DNA of 24,665 bases, taken from DAOUGC01 sp034429695. Its GTDB lineage: Bacteria > Chloroflexota > Anaerolineae > Anaerolineales > Anaerolineaceae. Shown here piece by piece: positions 16,020 through 23,906 of the stretch. The notes beneath the pieces are model-generated. The model was given only the letters and a program-made list of their open reading frames with translations. It had not been told where the DNA came from and did not search any database. The DNA lies in the NCBI GenBank assembly GCA_034429695.1, contig DAOUGC010000203.1:1-24665 (forward strand). The letters are read 5' to 3'. Position 1 is the stretch's first letter, and every line of letters begins with the position of its first letter. The position numbers and the translations under genes were made by a program.

Positions 16020-17428
16020 GGGGTTCCTTGAAGAGCCGCTTGTCGAAGATGCGCTGGAAGTATCCCTTCCATTGCGCGATATTTGGCCACAGTTCGCCTT
16101 GCAACCGGATAACCACGTTCCGCCAGCAGGTCGGCCAGTTCTGCATCACTGAGCGGGCGGTGTTCCCGATCAATCAGGTCTTTTAAAACGGTTCGTACGT
16201 TTAAGCTGCGATCAAAGAAAGCAGCCAGGGGAATGATGCGTTTGTTTGGCAGTTGGATGGTTTTGTTTGCCACCGCCCTGGAAATGGTCGACTCGTGCAC
16301 TTCCAGTTCTTTCGAGAAGAAGGCTCGTGTGATCGGACGCAAATACTCATCACCGTTCAAGATGAAGTCTTTTTGCAGGCTGACCAGGCGGGTCAACAGG
16401 CGTTGGATGGTGTGGTTGCGCTGTTGCAGGCATTTTACAAATAGTGAGGCGCGTTCCAAATCGCTCTTCCATTCTTCTTTTTTCTCTTCACTGGCTTCAC
16501 GCAATGCCTGTCTGAACATGGGGTTGACCCGCAGGATGCCGCGCAATGGAAGAATGATCTCAACCATTAACGGATTTCCAGGGTCCTCATTGAGATAACT
16601 CACAATGATATCCGGCTGGTGGTAGACCCCTGACACACTTGCTTCGGGTTGACGGACATCACCCCAGTGCGAACGCGCCGGGAATGGGTTAAGATTCCCT
16701 CCAATAAAATCCACAGTCTGTTCCACCTGCTTCAAGTTAACCCCGAGCTGCCTGGCAAGTTCCCCAAACTGACGCCGGCTCATCAGTTCCATTCCATCTT
16801 CAACAATGGAGCGCGCCAGCCGGGGAATCGAACCATTCTCCTCAAGCACATCCAGTTGAGCCAGCAAGGCCTCTCGCGGAGATGATGAGCCAACCCCAAT
16901 TGGATCTGCCCGCTGGATGATCTTTTGAACCCGTTGTACATCGCTGATCATCACGTGGAAGTAACGCGCGATCTCAAGCAGGGTTACACCCAGTAATCCA
17001 TCTTCATCCAGATTTGCCAGTATGTAGGCCGCGATCTTGCGATCCTGGCCCTCCAGCTCCGGTGCAACCTGACGCAGCACGTAGGTTGGCAGATCATCCT
17101 GCATGGCTGAGTAATCGTTCTCAGCAGCCACCTCCTTGGAGGCACTGGATTGATAGCTGTACTCTTCCTGCGGAGAGATAAACACCACAGGCTCATCACT
17201 GCCATTCAGGGATGGTCGGCTGCACAACGGACATGCACCATGGTCAGGCAGCCGCCGATGACAGGTGGGACATCGCCGTTCATCCACCATCTCCAGGGCC
17301 GGGTTATTCGCCAGTTCAGACTCGATCTGTTGGCGCAATTCTTCCACGGTCAGACTTAACAGGGTCATCGTCTGCGCAAGATGGGCGGTGGTGGCGGGTC
17401 GGATGGCATGATAATGCAACTGGAACAT
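16016..17428 (-). CDS. rpoN: RNA polymerase sigma-54 factor with an inserted zinc ribbon
   Basis: Directs RNA polymerase to -24/-12 promoters and needs an AAA+ activator to open them. Region I is visible as HLAQTMTLLSLTVEELRQQI. The core-binding domain spans ~110-290. The HTH has HESTISRAVANKTIQLP. The RpoN box ARRTVAKYR near the C-terminus contacts the -24 element. Length (470 aa) is normal. Unusually, region I is followed by CPTC-X9-CPLC (about residues 53-69), an apparent zinc ribbon absent from the E. coli protein. The ATG at 17,428 is preferred; an in-frame GTG at 17,434 is possible, but the weak AGCGAG ribosome site is spaced 7 nt from the ATG and only 1 nt from the GTG. It is the first gene of the rpoN-kinase-activator unit. 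Confidence 0.95.
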   Translation of the reverse strand: MFQLHYHAIRPATTAHLAQTMTLLSLTVEELRQQIESELANNPALEMVDERRCPTCHRRLPDHGACPLCSRPSLNGSDEPVVFISPQEEYSYQSSASKEVAAENDYSAMQDDLPTYVLRQVAPELEGQDRKIAAYILANLDEDGLLGVTLLEIARYFHVMISDVQRVQKIIQRADPIGVGSSSPREALLAQLDVLEENGSIPRLARSIVEDGMELMSRRQFGELARQLGVNLKQVEQTVDFIGGNLNPFPARSHWGDVRQPEASVSGVYHQPDIIVSYLNEDPGNPLMVEIILPLRGILRVNPMFRQALREASEEKKEEWKSDLERASLFVKCLQQRNHTIQRLLTRLVSLQKDFILNGDEYLRPITRAFFSKELEVHESTISRAVANKTIQLPNKRIIPLAAFFDRSLNVRTVLKDLIDREHRPLSDAELADLLAERGYPVARRTVAKYRAMEGILPAHLRQAALQGTP

Positions 17429-17450
17429 AGGCACACTCGCTGCTTAAATC

Positions 17451-17479
17451 AGTATATTCAGATAGCCCAAACGTTGCAA
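17451..17479 (-). promoter_or_regulatory. Sigma-70-type promoter of rpoN
   Basis: On the minus strand, a -35 TTGCAA (17,474-17,479), an exact 17-bp spacer and a -10 TATACT (17,451-17,456, five of six consensus bases) predict a start near 17,444 and a very short leader. The -35 hexamer overlaps the -12 element of the sigma-54-like site at 17,475-17,490, so the two polymerase forms could not bind together. Confidence 0.65.
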
Positions 17480-17490
17480 GTTTTATACCA
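17475..17490 (-). promoter_or_regulatory. Sigma-54-like (-24/-12) element upstream of rpoN
   Basis: On the minus strand it reads TGGTATA-AAAC-TTGCA. The invariant GG and GC and their spacing are kept; two -24 bases deviate from TGGCAC. Aligned with the strong site at 12,856-12,871 and two flanking bases on each side, 15 of 20 positions are identical, including CTGG, the shared CTTGCAAC block and the bases between. The predicted start near 17,464 leaves a ~36-nt leader. It suggests autoregulation of the rpoN operon; weaker than the first site and untested. Confidence 0.55.
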
Positions 17491-17508
17491 GCAGTTTTTT
17501 TGTGAAAA

Positions 17509-17517
17509 TGGTAAAAT
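17509..17517 (+). promoter_or_regulatory. Possible extended -10 promoter of the trmFO operon
   Basis: TGGTAAAAT (TGn followed by TAAAAT) lies 28 bp before the trmFO start. No convincing -35 hexamer sits 16-18 bp upstream, so it would rely on the extended -10. The divergent rpoN promoters lie in the same 112-117-bp gap. Confidence 0.35.
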
Positions 17518-17545
17518 CACCCCCAACAGCATCAGGAGATTGGGT

Positions 17546-18895
17546 ATGGAACTTACCATTGTTGGCGCCGGATTGGCGGGCAGTGAGGCAGCCTGGCAGG
17601 TTGCCAGCCGAGGTATCCGGGTGAATCTCTTTGAAATGCGTCCGCACGTTGAAACCGGCGCACACAAAACGGATCGATTTGCAGAACTTGTCTGCTCAAA
17701 TTCGCTTGGAGCTTTGCTGGTGGATCGGGCAACAGGATTGCTCCAGGAAGAAGCCAGGCGCATGGGCTCATTGCTGGTGGAGTGCGCCACACGCGCGGCC
17801 ATTCCGGCGGGCGGTGCACTGGCAGTTGACCGGGAACGCTTCGCGGATGATGTAACCCATCATTTGAATACACATCCCAACATCAATATCATCCGAGAGG
17901 AAGTTCTTGACGTACCCTCCGGGCCGGTCATCATCGCAACCGGGCCTCTTACCTCTCCTGCGCTGACAAATTCCATCATTCAACTCACCGGTTCTGAAAA
18001 CCTGTTTTTCTTTGACGCCGTTGCCCCCATCGTGGCTGGCGAGACCATCAACATGGACATTGCCTTCAGGGCTTCCCGTTACGGCCGGGGAGTCCAGGCA
18101 GACGGGGATTACATCAACTGCCCCATGAACAAAGAGCAGTATGACATTTTCGTCTCAGCTCTGGTGACGGCGCAAAAGATTCAGTTGCATGATTTTGACT
18201 CCCCGGTTAAAGACGGTGTCACCGCAGGAGCACACCGTTTTTTTGAGGGCTGTTTGCCGGTGGAAGTCCTGGCGGAACGCTCACCCCAGGCGCTTGCTTA
18301 TGGCCCCATGCGACCAGTTGGGCTGAAGGATCCCCGCACCGGTAGTCATCCATATGCAGTGGTTCAGCTCCGCCAGGATAACCTGGCTGGCTCGCTCTAC
18401 AATCTGGTGGGTTTTCAGACCAACCTGACCTTTCCGGAACAAAAGCGTGTGCTGCGCACCATTCCCGGCCTTGAAAATGCCGGGTTCGTACGGTACGGAC
18501 AGATGCACCGCAACACTTTTCTGGCTTCCCCTTTGCTGCTTAAGCCAACCCTGCAGCTACGCGAATACGACAACCTTTTCTTTGCCGGACAAATCACAGG
18601 CATCGAAGGATACATGGGTAACATCGCCAGTGGGCTGCTGGCGGGGATCAATGCAGCCCGCTTTTTACACGGCAAAACACCCATCCAACTACCCGATACC
18701 ACCATGCTGGGTGCTCTTTGCCATTACATCACCAACGCTGACCTGAAAGATTTTCAACCCATGAAAGCCAATTACGGCCTGCCTGCCGCGCTGGATGTTC
18801 AACTGCGGGGTAAACGGGAACGCGCCATGGAATACGCCCGCCGCTCGCTGGAAACGCTCGATACCATGCTACCGAGAATTAGAGAGGGACTATGA
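17546..18895 (+). CDS. trmFO: Methylenetetrahydrofolate-dependent tRNA (uracil-54-C5)-methyltransferase TrmFO
   Basis: Flavoprotein that makes ribothymidine at position 54 of tRNA, using methylene-tetrahydrofolate as the carbon source and FAD/NAD(P)H as reductant. The product is 449 residues, normal for the family. The N-terminus has the GidA-like FAD-binding GAGLAGSEAAWQ, then NLFEMRP. Conserved cysteines appear in ELVCSNSLG (C50) and FEGCLPVE (C236), followed by PMRPVGLKDPRTG and GQITGIEGYMGNIASGLLAG. The start at 17,546 has AGGAG 7-8 nt upstream and begins exactly at the FAD motif; the open frame continues to 17,381 but runs back over rpoN. It heads the plus-strand operon and overlaps the next gene by 4 bp. 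Confidence 0.96.
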   Translation: MELTIVGAGLAGSEAAWQVASRGIRVNLFEMRPHVETGAHKTDRFAELVCSNSLGALLVDRATGLLQEEARRMGSLLVECATRAAIPAGGALAVDRERFADDVTHHLNTHPNINIIREEVLDVPSGPVIIATGPLTSPALTNSIIQLTGSENLFFFDAVAPIVAGETINMDIAFRASRYGRGVQADGDYINCPMNKEQYDIFVSALVTAQKIQLHDFDSPVKDGVTAGAHRFFEGCLPVEVLAERSPQALAYGPMRPVGLKDPRTGSHPYAVVQLRQDNLAGSLYNLVGFQTNLTFPEQKRVLRTIPGLENAGFVRYGQMHRNTFLASPLLLKPTLQLREYDNLFFAGQITGIEGYMGNIASGLLAGINAARFLHGKTPIQLPDTTMLGALCHYITNADLKDFQPMKANYGLPAALDVQLRGKRERAMEYARRSLETLDTMLPRIREGL

Positions 18896-19812
18896 AACTA
18901 AGGGCCTACCAATACGTACCCATGCTGGTGGGGTTGGTCATCCTCGCGGTGATCGGTGGCATCTTGATTGCTGTCAATCGCATTCAGGAGAATGAACCAT
19001 TTGATGGCGAAAGGGCATATCAGGATGTCGTTCGGCAGGTGGAGATGGGACCGCGCATCCCCGGCTCAGCCGGTCATAGAGCCATTACCGACCATCTGAC
19101 TGCCGAACTAACCGCCAATGACTGGCAGGTGGAACATCAAAAGACCACGGCAATGGATCATCCAATCCACAACATTATTGCCAAACGCGGCAACGGCCGC
19201 CCATGGTACATCATCGGTGCACATTATGACACCCGTCAGATCGCCGACCGGGATCCGCTTCCTGAGAACCAGGACAAACCCGTCCCTGGCGCAAATGACG
19301 GCGCGTCGGGTGTGGCGGTTTTGTTGGAACTCAGCCGCACCCTGCCGCATGACTTTCCCGGCGAAGTCTGGTTATTGTTCATTGATGCTGAAGACCAGGG
19401 AAGCATCGAGGGTTGGGACTGGATCCTTGGTTCCAAAGCTGCCGCTGCTTCGTTGCAGGAAAATCCAGACGCTGTCATTATCGTGGATATGGTGGGAGAC
19501 GCGGATCAACAATTACTTTACGAACGCAATTCGGATCCTGAGCTGTCTGCAGAGATTTGGAAAATAGCCGGTTCACTCGGGTACGGAGATCGTTTCATCC
19601 CCCAACCAGGCCACAGCCTGCTCGACGACCATATACCTTTCATCAGCAGGGAAATACCAGCCATTGACATCATCGATTTCGATTATCCCTTCTGGCACAC
19701 CGTTGAAGATACCGAAGACAAAGTGTCCCCGGAATCACTGAAAGCGGTGGGAGACACCTTAATGATGTGGCTTAAGGTCAATTGGCAAAATTCGCAGGAT
19801 GGCGTAAACTAA
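18892..19812 (+). CDS. Membrane-anchored M28-family metallopeptidase / glutaminyl-cyclase-like enzyme
   Basis: A 306-residue zinc enzyme with one N-terminal hydrophobic segment (~8-28) and basic residues before it, predicting a signal anchor with the catalytic domain outside the cytoplasm. Metal and catalytic positions are AHYDTR (H111, D113), GANDGASG (D136), FIDAEDQGS (E167), VDMVGD and FWHT (H269). The pair DDHIPF and YPFWHTVEDTED is typical of glutaminyl-peptide cyclotransferases within the M28 fold. In classical M28 aminopeptidases the central motif is EE rather than ED. It may therefore cyclise N-terminal Gln rather than cleave; I cannot decide. It starts within the trmFO stop (ATGA overlap) with GAGAGGG upstream, and ends 6 bp before the kinase gene. 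Confidence 0.88.
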   Translation: MKLRAYQYVPMLVGLVILAVIGGILIAVNRIQENEPFDGERAYQDVVRQVEMGPRIPGSAGHRAITDHLTAELTANDWQVEHQKTTAMDHPIHNIIAKRGNGRPWYIIGAHYDTRQIADRDPLPENQDKPVPGANDGASGVAVLLELSRTLPHDFPGEVWLLFIDAEDQGSIEGWDWILGSKAAAASLQENPDAVIIVDMVGDADQQLLYERNSDPELSAEIWKIAGSLGYGDRFIPQPGHSLLDDHIPFISREIPAIDIIDFDYPFWHTVEDTEDKVSPESLKAVGDTLMMWLKVNWQNSQDGVN

Positions 19813-19818
19813 TACCAT

Positions 19819-21045
19819 ATGGAAGAATTGGAGCTGTTAAGAACCATTCGCCCCATCTGGCTCGAACGCAGCGTGGTCATTTTGACCCGTGGGTCCAGCA
19901 TGCGTGAACCGGTTCGCATGGAACTTGAGCAGTTCTACAACTTCCTTGAGCAGGCCGTTGAAACCGGTGATCCCGCCTGGCTCGATCCGGTTCTGTTGAC
20001 CTGGAGTCAGGGTCTTACGCAGACCGATCTGCAGGATACCAGCAGCAGTCTCACCCGCTTCGTAAACGAAATGCTCCTGCTTTTCTTCAATATCAGCCGG
20101 GAAACCCTGGACGAAATTCACAGCCTGCAGTTGATCAGCATCCTCCTGCCCATCATCTCCTATATTTATGAAAAAGCCGCCCAGTTTGAGATCCAGGTAC
20201 GGGTGAACTTTATCTCCCAAAAACTGGCAGATGTGGAATCCTCACTTGAAAAACTCGATCGTTCCAAATCAGATTTCATCGCTGTTGCTGCCCATGAATT
20301 AAAGACGCCGCTCACCTTGATCGAAGGTTACGCATCCATGCTGCGCGAGTCAGTTGAGCACAATCATGCCCATGCCCAGGATACAATTCTCCTTGACGGC
20401 ATTCAAAAAGGCGCTGTCCGTCTGAGGGGGATCATTGATGACATGATTGATGTTTCTTTGATCGATAACGACTTGATGAAGTTGAATTTCCAACCGATGT
20501 GGTTAAACCGTCTGTTTTCAGTGTTGCTGGAAGAAACCCGTCCCATTCTTGAGGAACGCCGCCTGAAAATGGAAATCTCCGCCTTTCCGGGTAGCAGTGA
20601 AATGACCTTTGGCGATCCGGAAAGGATCTTGCAGGTCTTTCGCAACGTGGTTAGCAATGCCATCAAGTTCACCCCTGATGGTGGCAATATCTACATCACC
20701 GGTCGCAAACTGCCCGGTTTTATTGAAGTGGTGGTGGAAGACACCGGCATTGGCATTGCCCCCGAGGACCAACCCTATATCTTCGAGAAGTTCACCCAGA
20801 TTGGTAACGCCTCCCTTCACTCCAGCGGCAAGACAAAATTCAAGGGTGGGGGCCCCGGGCTTGGACTGCGCATCGCACGCGGTATCATAGAAGCTCACGG
20901 TGGTGCAATCTGGGTGGAATCAGAAGGTTGTGACGAGGAACACTGCCCCGGTACGCTGTTTCACATCCTGCTTCCCTGTCGGGAAACACCACCGGATGAC
21001 AAAATGGCGAAAATATTCGCCCCACTCACCCATTCAACTCCATAA
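19819..21045 (+). CDS. Soluble orphan sensor histidine kinase
   Basis: A 408-residue kinase without transmembrane segments. The N-terminal ~130 residues are helical, with no PAS or GAF motif; the stretch FYNFLEQAVETGDPAWLDPVLLTW loosely resembles RsbR-type N-terminal helical domains (tentative). A short coiled coil leads to HisKA with AAHELKTPL (phospho-acceptor H159). The HATPase_c domain has N-box FRNVVSNAIKF, G1 DTGIGIAPED, F box IFEKFTQ, and a G2 box reading GGGPGLGL rather than GGTGLGL. No response regulator is encoded in its operon. The ribosome site is weak; it starts 6 bp after the upstream stop and is probably translated by coupling. It is distinct in architecture from the kinase beside rpoN. 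Confidence 0.92.
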   Translation: MEELELLRTIRPIWLERSVVILTRGSSMREPVRMELEQFYNFLEQAVETGDPAWLDPVLLTWSQGLTQTDLQDTSSSLTRFVNEMLLLFFNISRETLDEIHSLQLISILLPIISYIYEKAAQFEIQVRVNFISQKLADVESSLEKLDRSKSDFIAVAAHELKTPLTLIEGYASMLRESVEHNHAHAQDTILLDGIQKGAVRLRGIIDDMIDVSLIDNDLMKLNFQPMWLNRLFSVLLEETRPILEERRLKMEISAFPGSSEMTFGDPERILQVFRNVVSNAIKFTPDGGNIYITGRKLPGFIEVVVEDTGIGIAPEDQPYIFEKFTQIGNASLHSSGKTKFKGGGPGLGLRIARGIIEAHGGAIWVESEGCDEEHCPGTLFHILLPCRETPPDDKMAKIFAPLTHSTP

Positions 21046-21061
21046 AGGTGACCCCAAACAA

Positions 21062-22246
21062 ATGACTTCATTCATCAAACCTGCAGATCGCATCGCCGAC
21101 TTCAAACCTTACTTCTTTGCCCGGCTCAACCAAGCCATCAATGCATTAAAAGCCAAGGGCATGGATGTAATTCGTATTGATATGGGTTCTCCAGATCTGC
21201 CCCCACCAGATTTTATTATCGATGCCTTGGTGGAATCAGCCCGCAACCCGGGACACCACGGTTACACCCCCAATGGCGGCACTCCTGATTTCAAACGGGC
21301 TATCAGCGCTTATTACCTGCGTCGTTTTGGCGTGGAATTTGACCCGGTGAAGGAAGTGATCGGGTTGATTGGCTCAAAGGAAGGCCTTTTCAACCTTTCC
21401 CAGGTGCTGCTGAACCCGGGCGATATTGTACTGGTGCCCGATCCGGGCTATCCAGTATACACAGCCGGAGCTTTAATTGCCGGCGCTCAAATCTTCCCCA
21501 TGCCGTTATTGAGCAAGAATCGCTTCCTGCCCGATTTGGATGCCATTCCAGAAGATATTGCCCGCCAGGCGAAATTGATGTGGTTGAATTACCCCAACAA
21601 TCCCACCGGCGCCACGGCAGATACTGCTTTCTTTGAACGCGTTGTCGCTTATGCAAAAAAACACCAGATCGTCGTTGCGCACGATGCCCCCTACGCCGAT
21701 GTGTGCTTTGACGGGTACGTTGCTCCCAGCATCATGACTGTTCCCGGCGCGCGGGAAGTATGCGTGGAATTCAACTCGCTTGCCAAAGCCTATAACATGG
21801 CAGGCTGGCGTTTGGGAATGGCTGTGGGCAATCCTCAGGTGATCAATTACCTGAATACCTATAAAAGCCAGATGGACACATCCCACTTTCAACCAGTGTT
21901 CGACGCTGGCATTGCTGCGCTGACCGGCGATCAGGAATGGATCTCCGACCGGAACCAAATCTATCAGGAACGACGTGATATCGTTCTCGCAGGGTTGCGG
22001 GCAGCCGGTTTTGCTGTCGAGACCCCTCCGGCAGCGATTTATGTATGGGCGCATTTACCGGCTGGCTTTGAAGACTCCACCAGTTTCTGCACGCGCCTGC
22101 TGGAGGAAGCCGGGGTGAGCACCACCCCTGGCGTGGTCTACGGTGAGTACGGTGAAGGATATTTACGCATTTCACTGGGAACATCCACCCCCCGCCTGGC
22201 CGAAGCCATTACCCGCATGGTTGATTGGGTGAAAGCACAGTCATAA
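21062..22246 (+). CDS. PLP-dependent class I/II aminotransferase (LL-diaminopimelate aminotransferase-like)
   Basis: A fold-type I aminotransferase of 394 residues in the cytosol. Visible motifs are IDMGSPDLPPP, the GYTPNGG substrate loop, VPDPGYPVY, NYPNNPTGA (the PLP-ring Asn), HDAPYAD (D208 and Y211), and SLAKAYNMAGWR with the Schiff-base lysine K242 and R250. Near the C-terminus YLRISLG carries the arginine that binds the substrate carboxylate. The sequence pattern is close to DapL-type enzymes of lysine biosynthesis, but related transaminases of this group are hard to separate by eye, so I give no symbol. The start at 21,062 follows AAAGGTG and begins at the conserved MTSFIKPADRIADFKPYF segment; the frame extends upstream only into the kinase gene. 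It sits 16 bp after the kinase. Confidence 0.9.
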   Translation: MTSFIKPADRIADFKPYFFARLNQAINALKAKGMDVIRIDMGSPDLPPPDFIIDALVESARNPGHHGYTPNGGTPDFKRAISAYYLRRFGVEFDPVKEVIGLIGSKEGLFNLSQVLLNPGDIVLVPDPGYPVYTAGALIAGAQIFPMPLLSKNRFLPDLDAIPEDIARQAKLMWLNYPNNPTGATADTAFFERVVAYAKKHQIVVAHDAPYADVCFDGYVAPSIMTVPGAREVCVEFNSLAKAYNMAGWRLGMAVGNPQVINYLNTYKSQMDTSHFQPVFDAGIAALTGDQEWISDRNQIYQERRDIVLAGLRAAGFAVETPPAAIYVWAHLPAGFEDSTSFCTRLLEEAGVSTTPGVVYGEYGEGYLRISLGTSTPRLAEAITRMVDWVKAQS

Positions 22247-22281
22247 CATCACTTCGATTAGAGGAAAGAGCAGCCGAGCCA

Positions 22282-23634
22282 ATGGCAAAAAAACAACCAG
22301 AATCAACCACGCCTCCCAGCCAACGCGCATTCATGGTCGGGGTGGAATTACGCTCCGAACCTTCGCTGCTCTCCATGCAAGATTCGCTGGATGAACTAGC
22401 CCTGCTCGCCGATACCGCCGGATTGGATGTGGTCGGAGAGACTTCTCAAAAATTGGACCATCCCCACCCCGATACTTTTATTGGCGCCGGTAAAGTGGAT
22501 GAACTCAAAGCCCTGGTGGAAGAGACACTGGCGGACGTGGTCATATTTGACAACGAACTCTCACCCCGACACCTGCGTGAACTGGAAGAGAAGCTGGGGC
22601 CAAAAGTTCAGGTGCTTGACCGCACGGCGTTGATCCTCGACATCTTTGCCCAACATGCCCATACCCGTGAAGGTATTCTCCAGGTTGAACTGGCTCAATA
22701 CGAATACCGCCTGCCCCGCCTGACCCGCGCCTGGACCCACCTTGCCCGTCAAACCGGCGGCGGCGGTGGACGCACCGGTTCAACCGGCGGCGTGGGTCTG
22801 CGTGGACCGGGTGAAACCCAGTTGGAAGTTGACCGGCGTGAGATCCGCAAACGCATCAGCACTTTAAAAAATGAACTTGAGAAAGTGCGAGCACACCGCT
22901 CAAGATATCGCAGCCAGCGCAAACGCAGCCGCATACCGGTCATCGCCCTAGTTGGCTATACGAACGCAGGCAAGTCCACCCTGCTCAATGCCCTTTCCAA
23001 TGCCGATGTCTATGTTGCCAATCAGCTCTTTGCCACGCTCGACCCCACCACCCGCAGGGTGGAACTTCCCGGTGGGCACTGGGCTTTGTTCACCGATACT
23101 GTTGGGTTCATTCAAAAACTCCCCACCCAACTGGTGGCTGCCTTTCGCGCTACGCTTGAGGAGATCACTGAGGCGGATCTTCTGATTCACGTTGTCGATA
23201 TCACCCACCCGTCCGCGATGGCTCATTTGCAGGCTGTTCAAGCCACTCTGGCAGAAATTGATGCCGACAAGATCCCATCCATTACCGCGCTCAACAAAAT
23301 CGACCTGTTGCCTGATCCCGATGCAGCCCGTGATTCGATCAGCAATTATGAGAACGCTGTTGCCATTTCTGCGGCAACACGCACCGGACTGGATGATTTA
23401 ATCCGTGCCATTGACAGCCTGCTTTATGAAACATTTGTGCCGGTGGTGGTGCGTTTACCCTATCAGGAAGGCCAGCTCATTTCATTAATTCACGAACAGG
23501 GACAGGTTCAGCGTGTGGAACATGGCAGAGGTGGCGTATTGATTCACGGCAGCATCCCGGGCAGGTTAATCACCCGATTCCAGCGCTACCTGAACCCGGG
23601 CACTGAACCAGAACCCGAGGAAGATAATCCATGA
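22282..23634 (+). CDS. hflX: GTPase HflX
   Basis: Ribosome-associated GTPase that binds the 50S subunit and helps split stalled or stressed ribosomes. The product is 450 residues. The HflX N-terminal domain includes HPDTFIGAGKVDEL, VIFDNELSPRHLRELE and the Gly-rich GGGRTGSTGGVGLRGPGETQ. The linker helix ETQLEVDRREIRKRI precedes the G domain: G1 GYTNAGKS (225-232), G3 DTVGF (272-276), G4 NKID (338-341), and a G5-like ISAATRTG. The ATG at 22,282, with GAGGAAAGAG upstream, is preferred over in-frame extension to 22,225, which would run into the aminotransferase gene. It lies 35 bp after the aminotransferase and overlaps the next gene by 4 bp. Confidence 0.96.
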   Translation: MAKKQPESTTPPSQRAFMVGVELRSEPSLLSMQDSLDELALLADTAGLDVVGETSQKLDHPHPDTFIGAGKVDELKALVEETLADVVIFDNELSPRHLRELEEKLGPKVQVLDRTALILDIFAQHAHTREGILQVELAQYEYRLPRLTRAWTHLARQTGGGGGRTGSTGGVGLRGPGETQLEVDRREIRKRISTLKNELEKVRAHRSRYRSQRKRSRIPVIALVGYTNAGKSTLLNALSNADVYVANQLFATLDPTTRRVELPGGHWALFTDTVGFIQKLPTQLVAAFRATLEEITEADLLIHVVDITHPSAMAHLQAVQATLAEIDADKIPSITALNKIDLLPDPDAARDSISNYENAVAISAATRTGLDDLIRAIDSLLYETFVPVVVRLPYQEGQLISLIHEQGQVQRVEHGRGGVLIHGSIPGRLITRFQRYLNPGTEPEPEEDNP

Positions 23635-23840
23635 GCGCCTGGATCTCAAAATTACTCGACCGACTGTCCGAGTTCGTCGCTCATCGCAAAGGTTTGCTGC
23701 CTTTGCTTGGATTGTTGCTGATCCTTGTGAATTTTATCCTCAGGCTGGTTCCCGCCGGCTGGTTGACCACCACCGACCTCTTCTTACATTTGGGACTATT
23801 GCTGGCGATCGTCGGGTTTTTACTCGCCCGTGTACTATAA
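23631..23840 (+). CDS. Small two-helix membrane protein downstream of hflX
   Basis: 69 residues, of no family I recognise. There are two hydrophobic segments, about residues 21-41 (GLLPLLGLLLILVNFILRLVP) and 47-67, joined by a very short turn, so it forms a helical hairpin in the membrane. The amphipathic N-terminus (WISKLLDRLSEFVAHRKG) probably lies on the cytoplasmic side. It starts inside the hflX stop codon (ATGA), supporting coupled translation and a real gene, and is the last gene before the terminator. Function unknown. Confidence 0.8.
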   Translation: MSAWISKLLDRLSEFVAHRKGLLPLLGLLLILVNFILRLVPAGWLTTTDLFLHLGLLLAIVGFLLARVL

Positions 23841-23879
23841 ATGCTTCGCCCCCACACCGCTCTGTCTTTAAAAGCAAAC

Positions 23880-23899
23880 GAGCCGCTCGATTGCGGCTC
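23880..23899. terminator. Bidirectional intrinsic terminator between the hflX operon and rpmF
   Basis: GAGCCGC (23,880-23,886) pairs perfectly with GCGGCTC (23,893-23,899) around a 6-nt loop. On the minus strand it begins 7 nt after the rpmF stop and is followed by GTTTGCTTTT. On the plus strand it is followed by ACCTGCTTTATTTCTTC. It separates two convergent transcription units. Confidence 0.8.
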
Positions 23900-23906
23900 A
23901 CCTGCT

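Noticed and set aside
17381..17545. 55-residue upstream extension of TrmFO, and similar extensions of the aminotransferase (20,900) and HflX (22,225)
   Set aside because: Each runs into the neighbouring gene, lacks family similarity, and is bettered by an internal ATG with a ribosome binding site at the start of the conserved domain.
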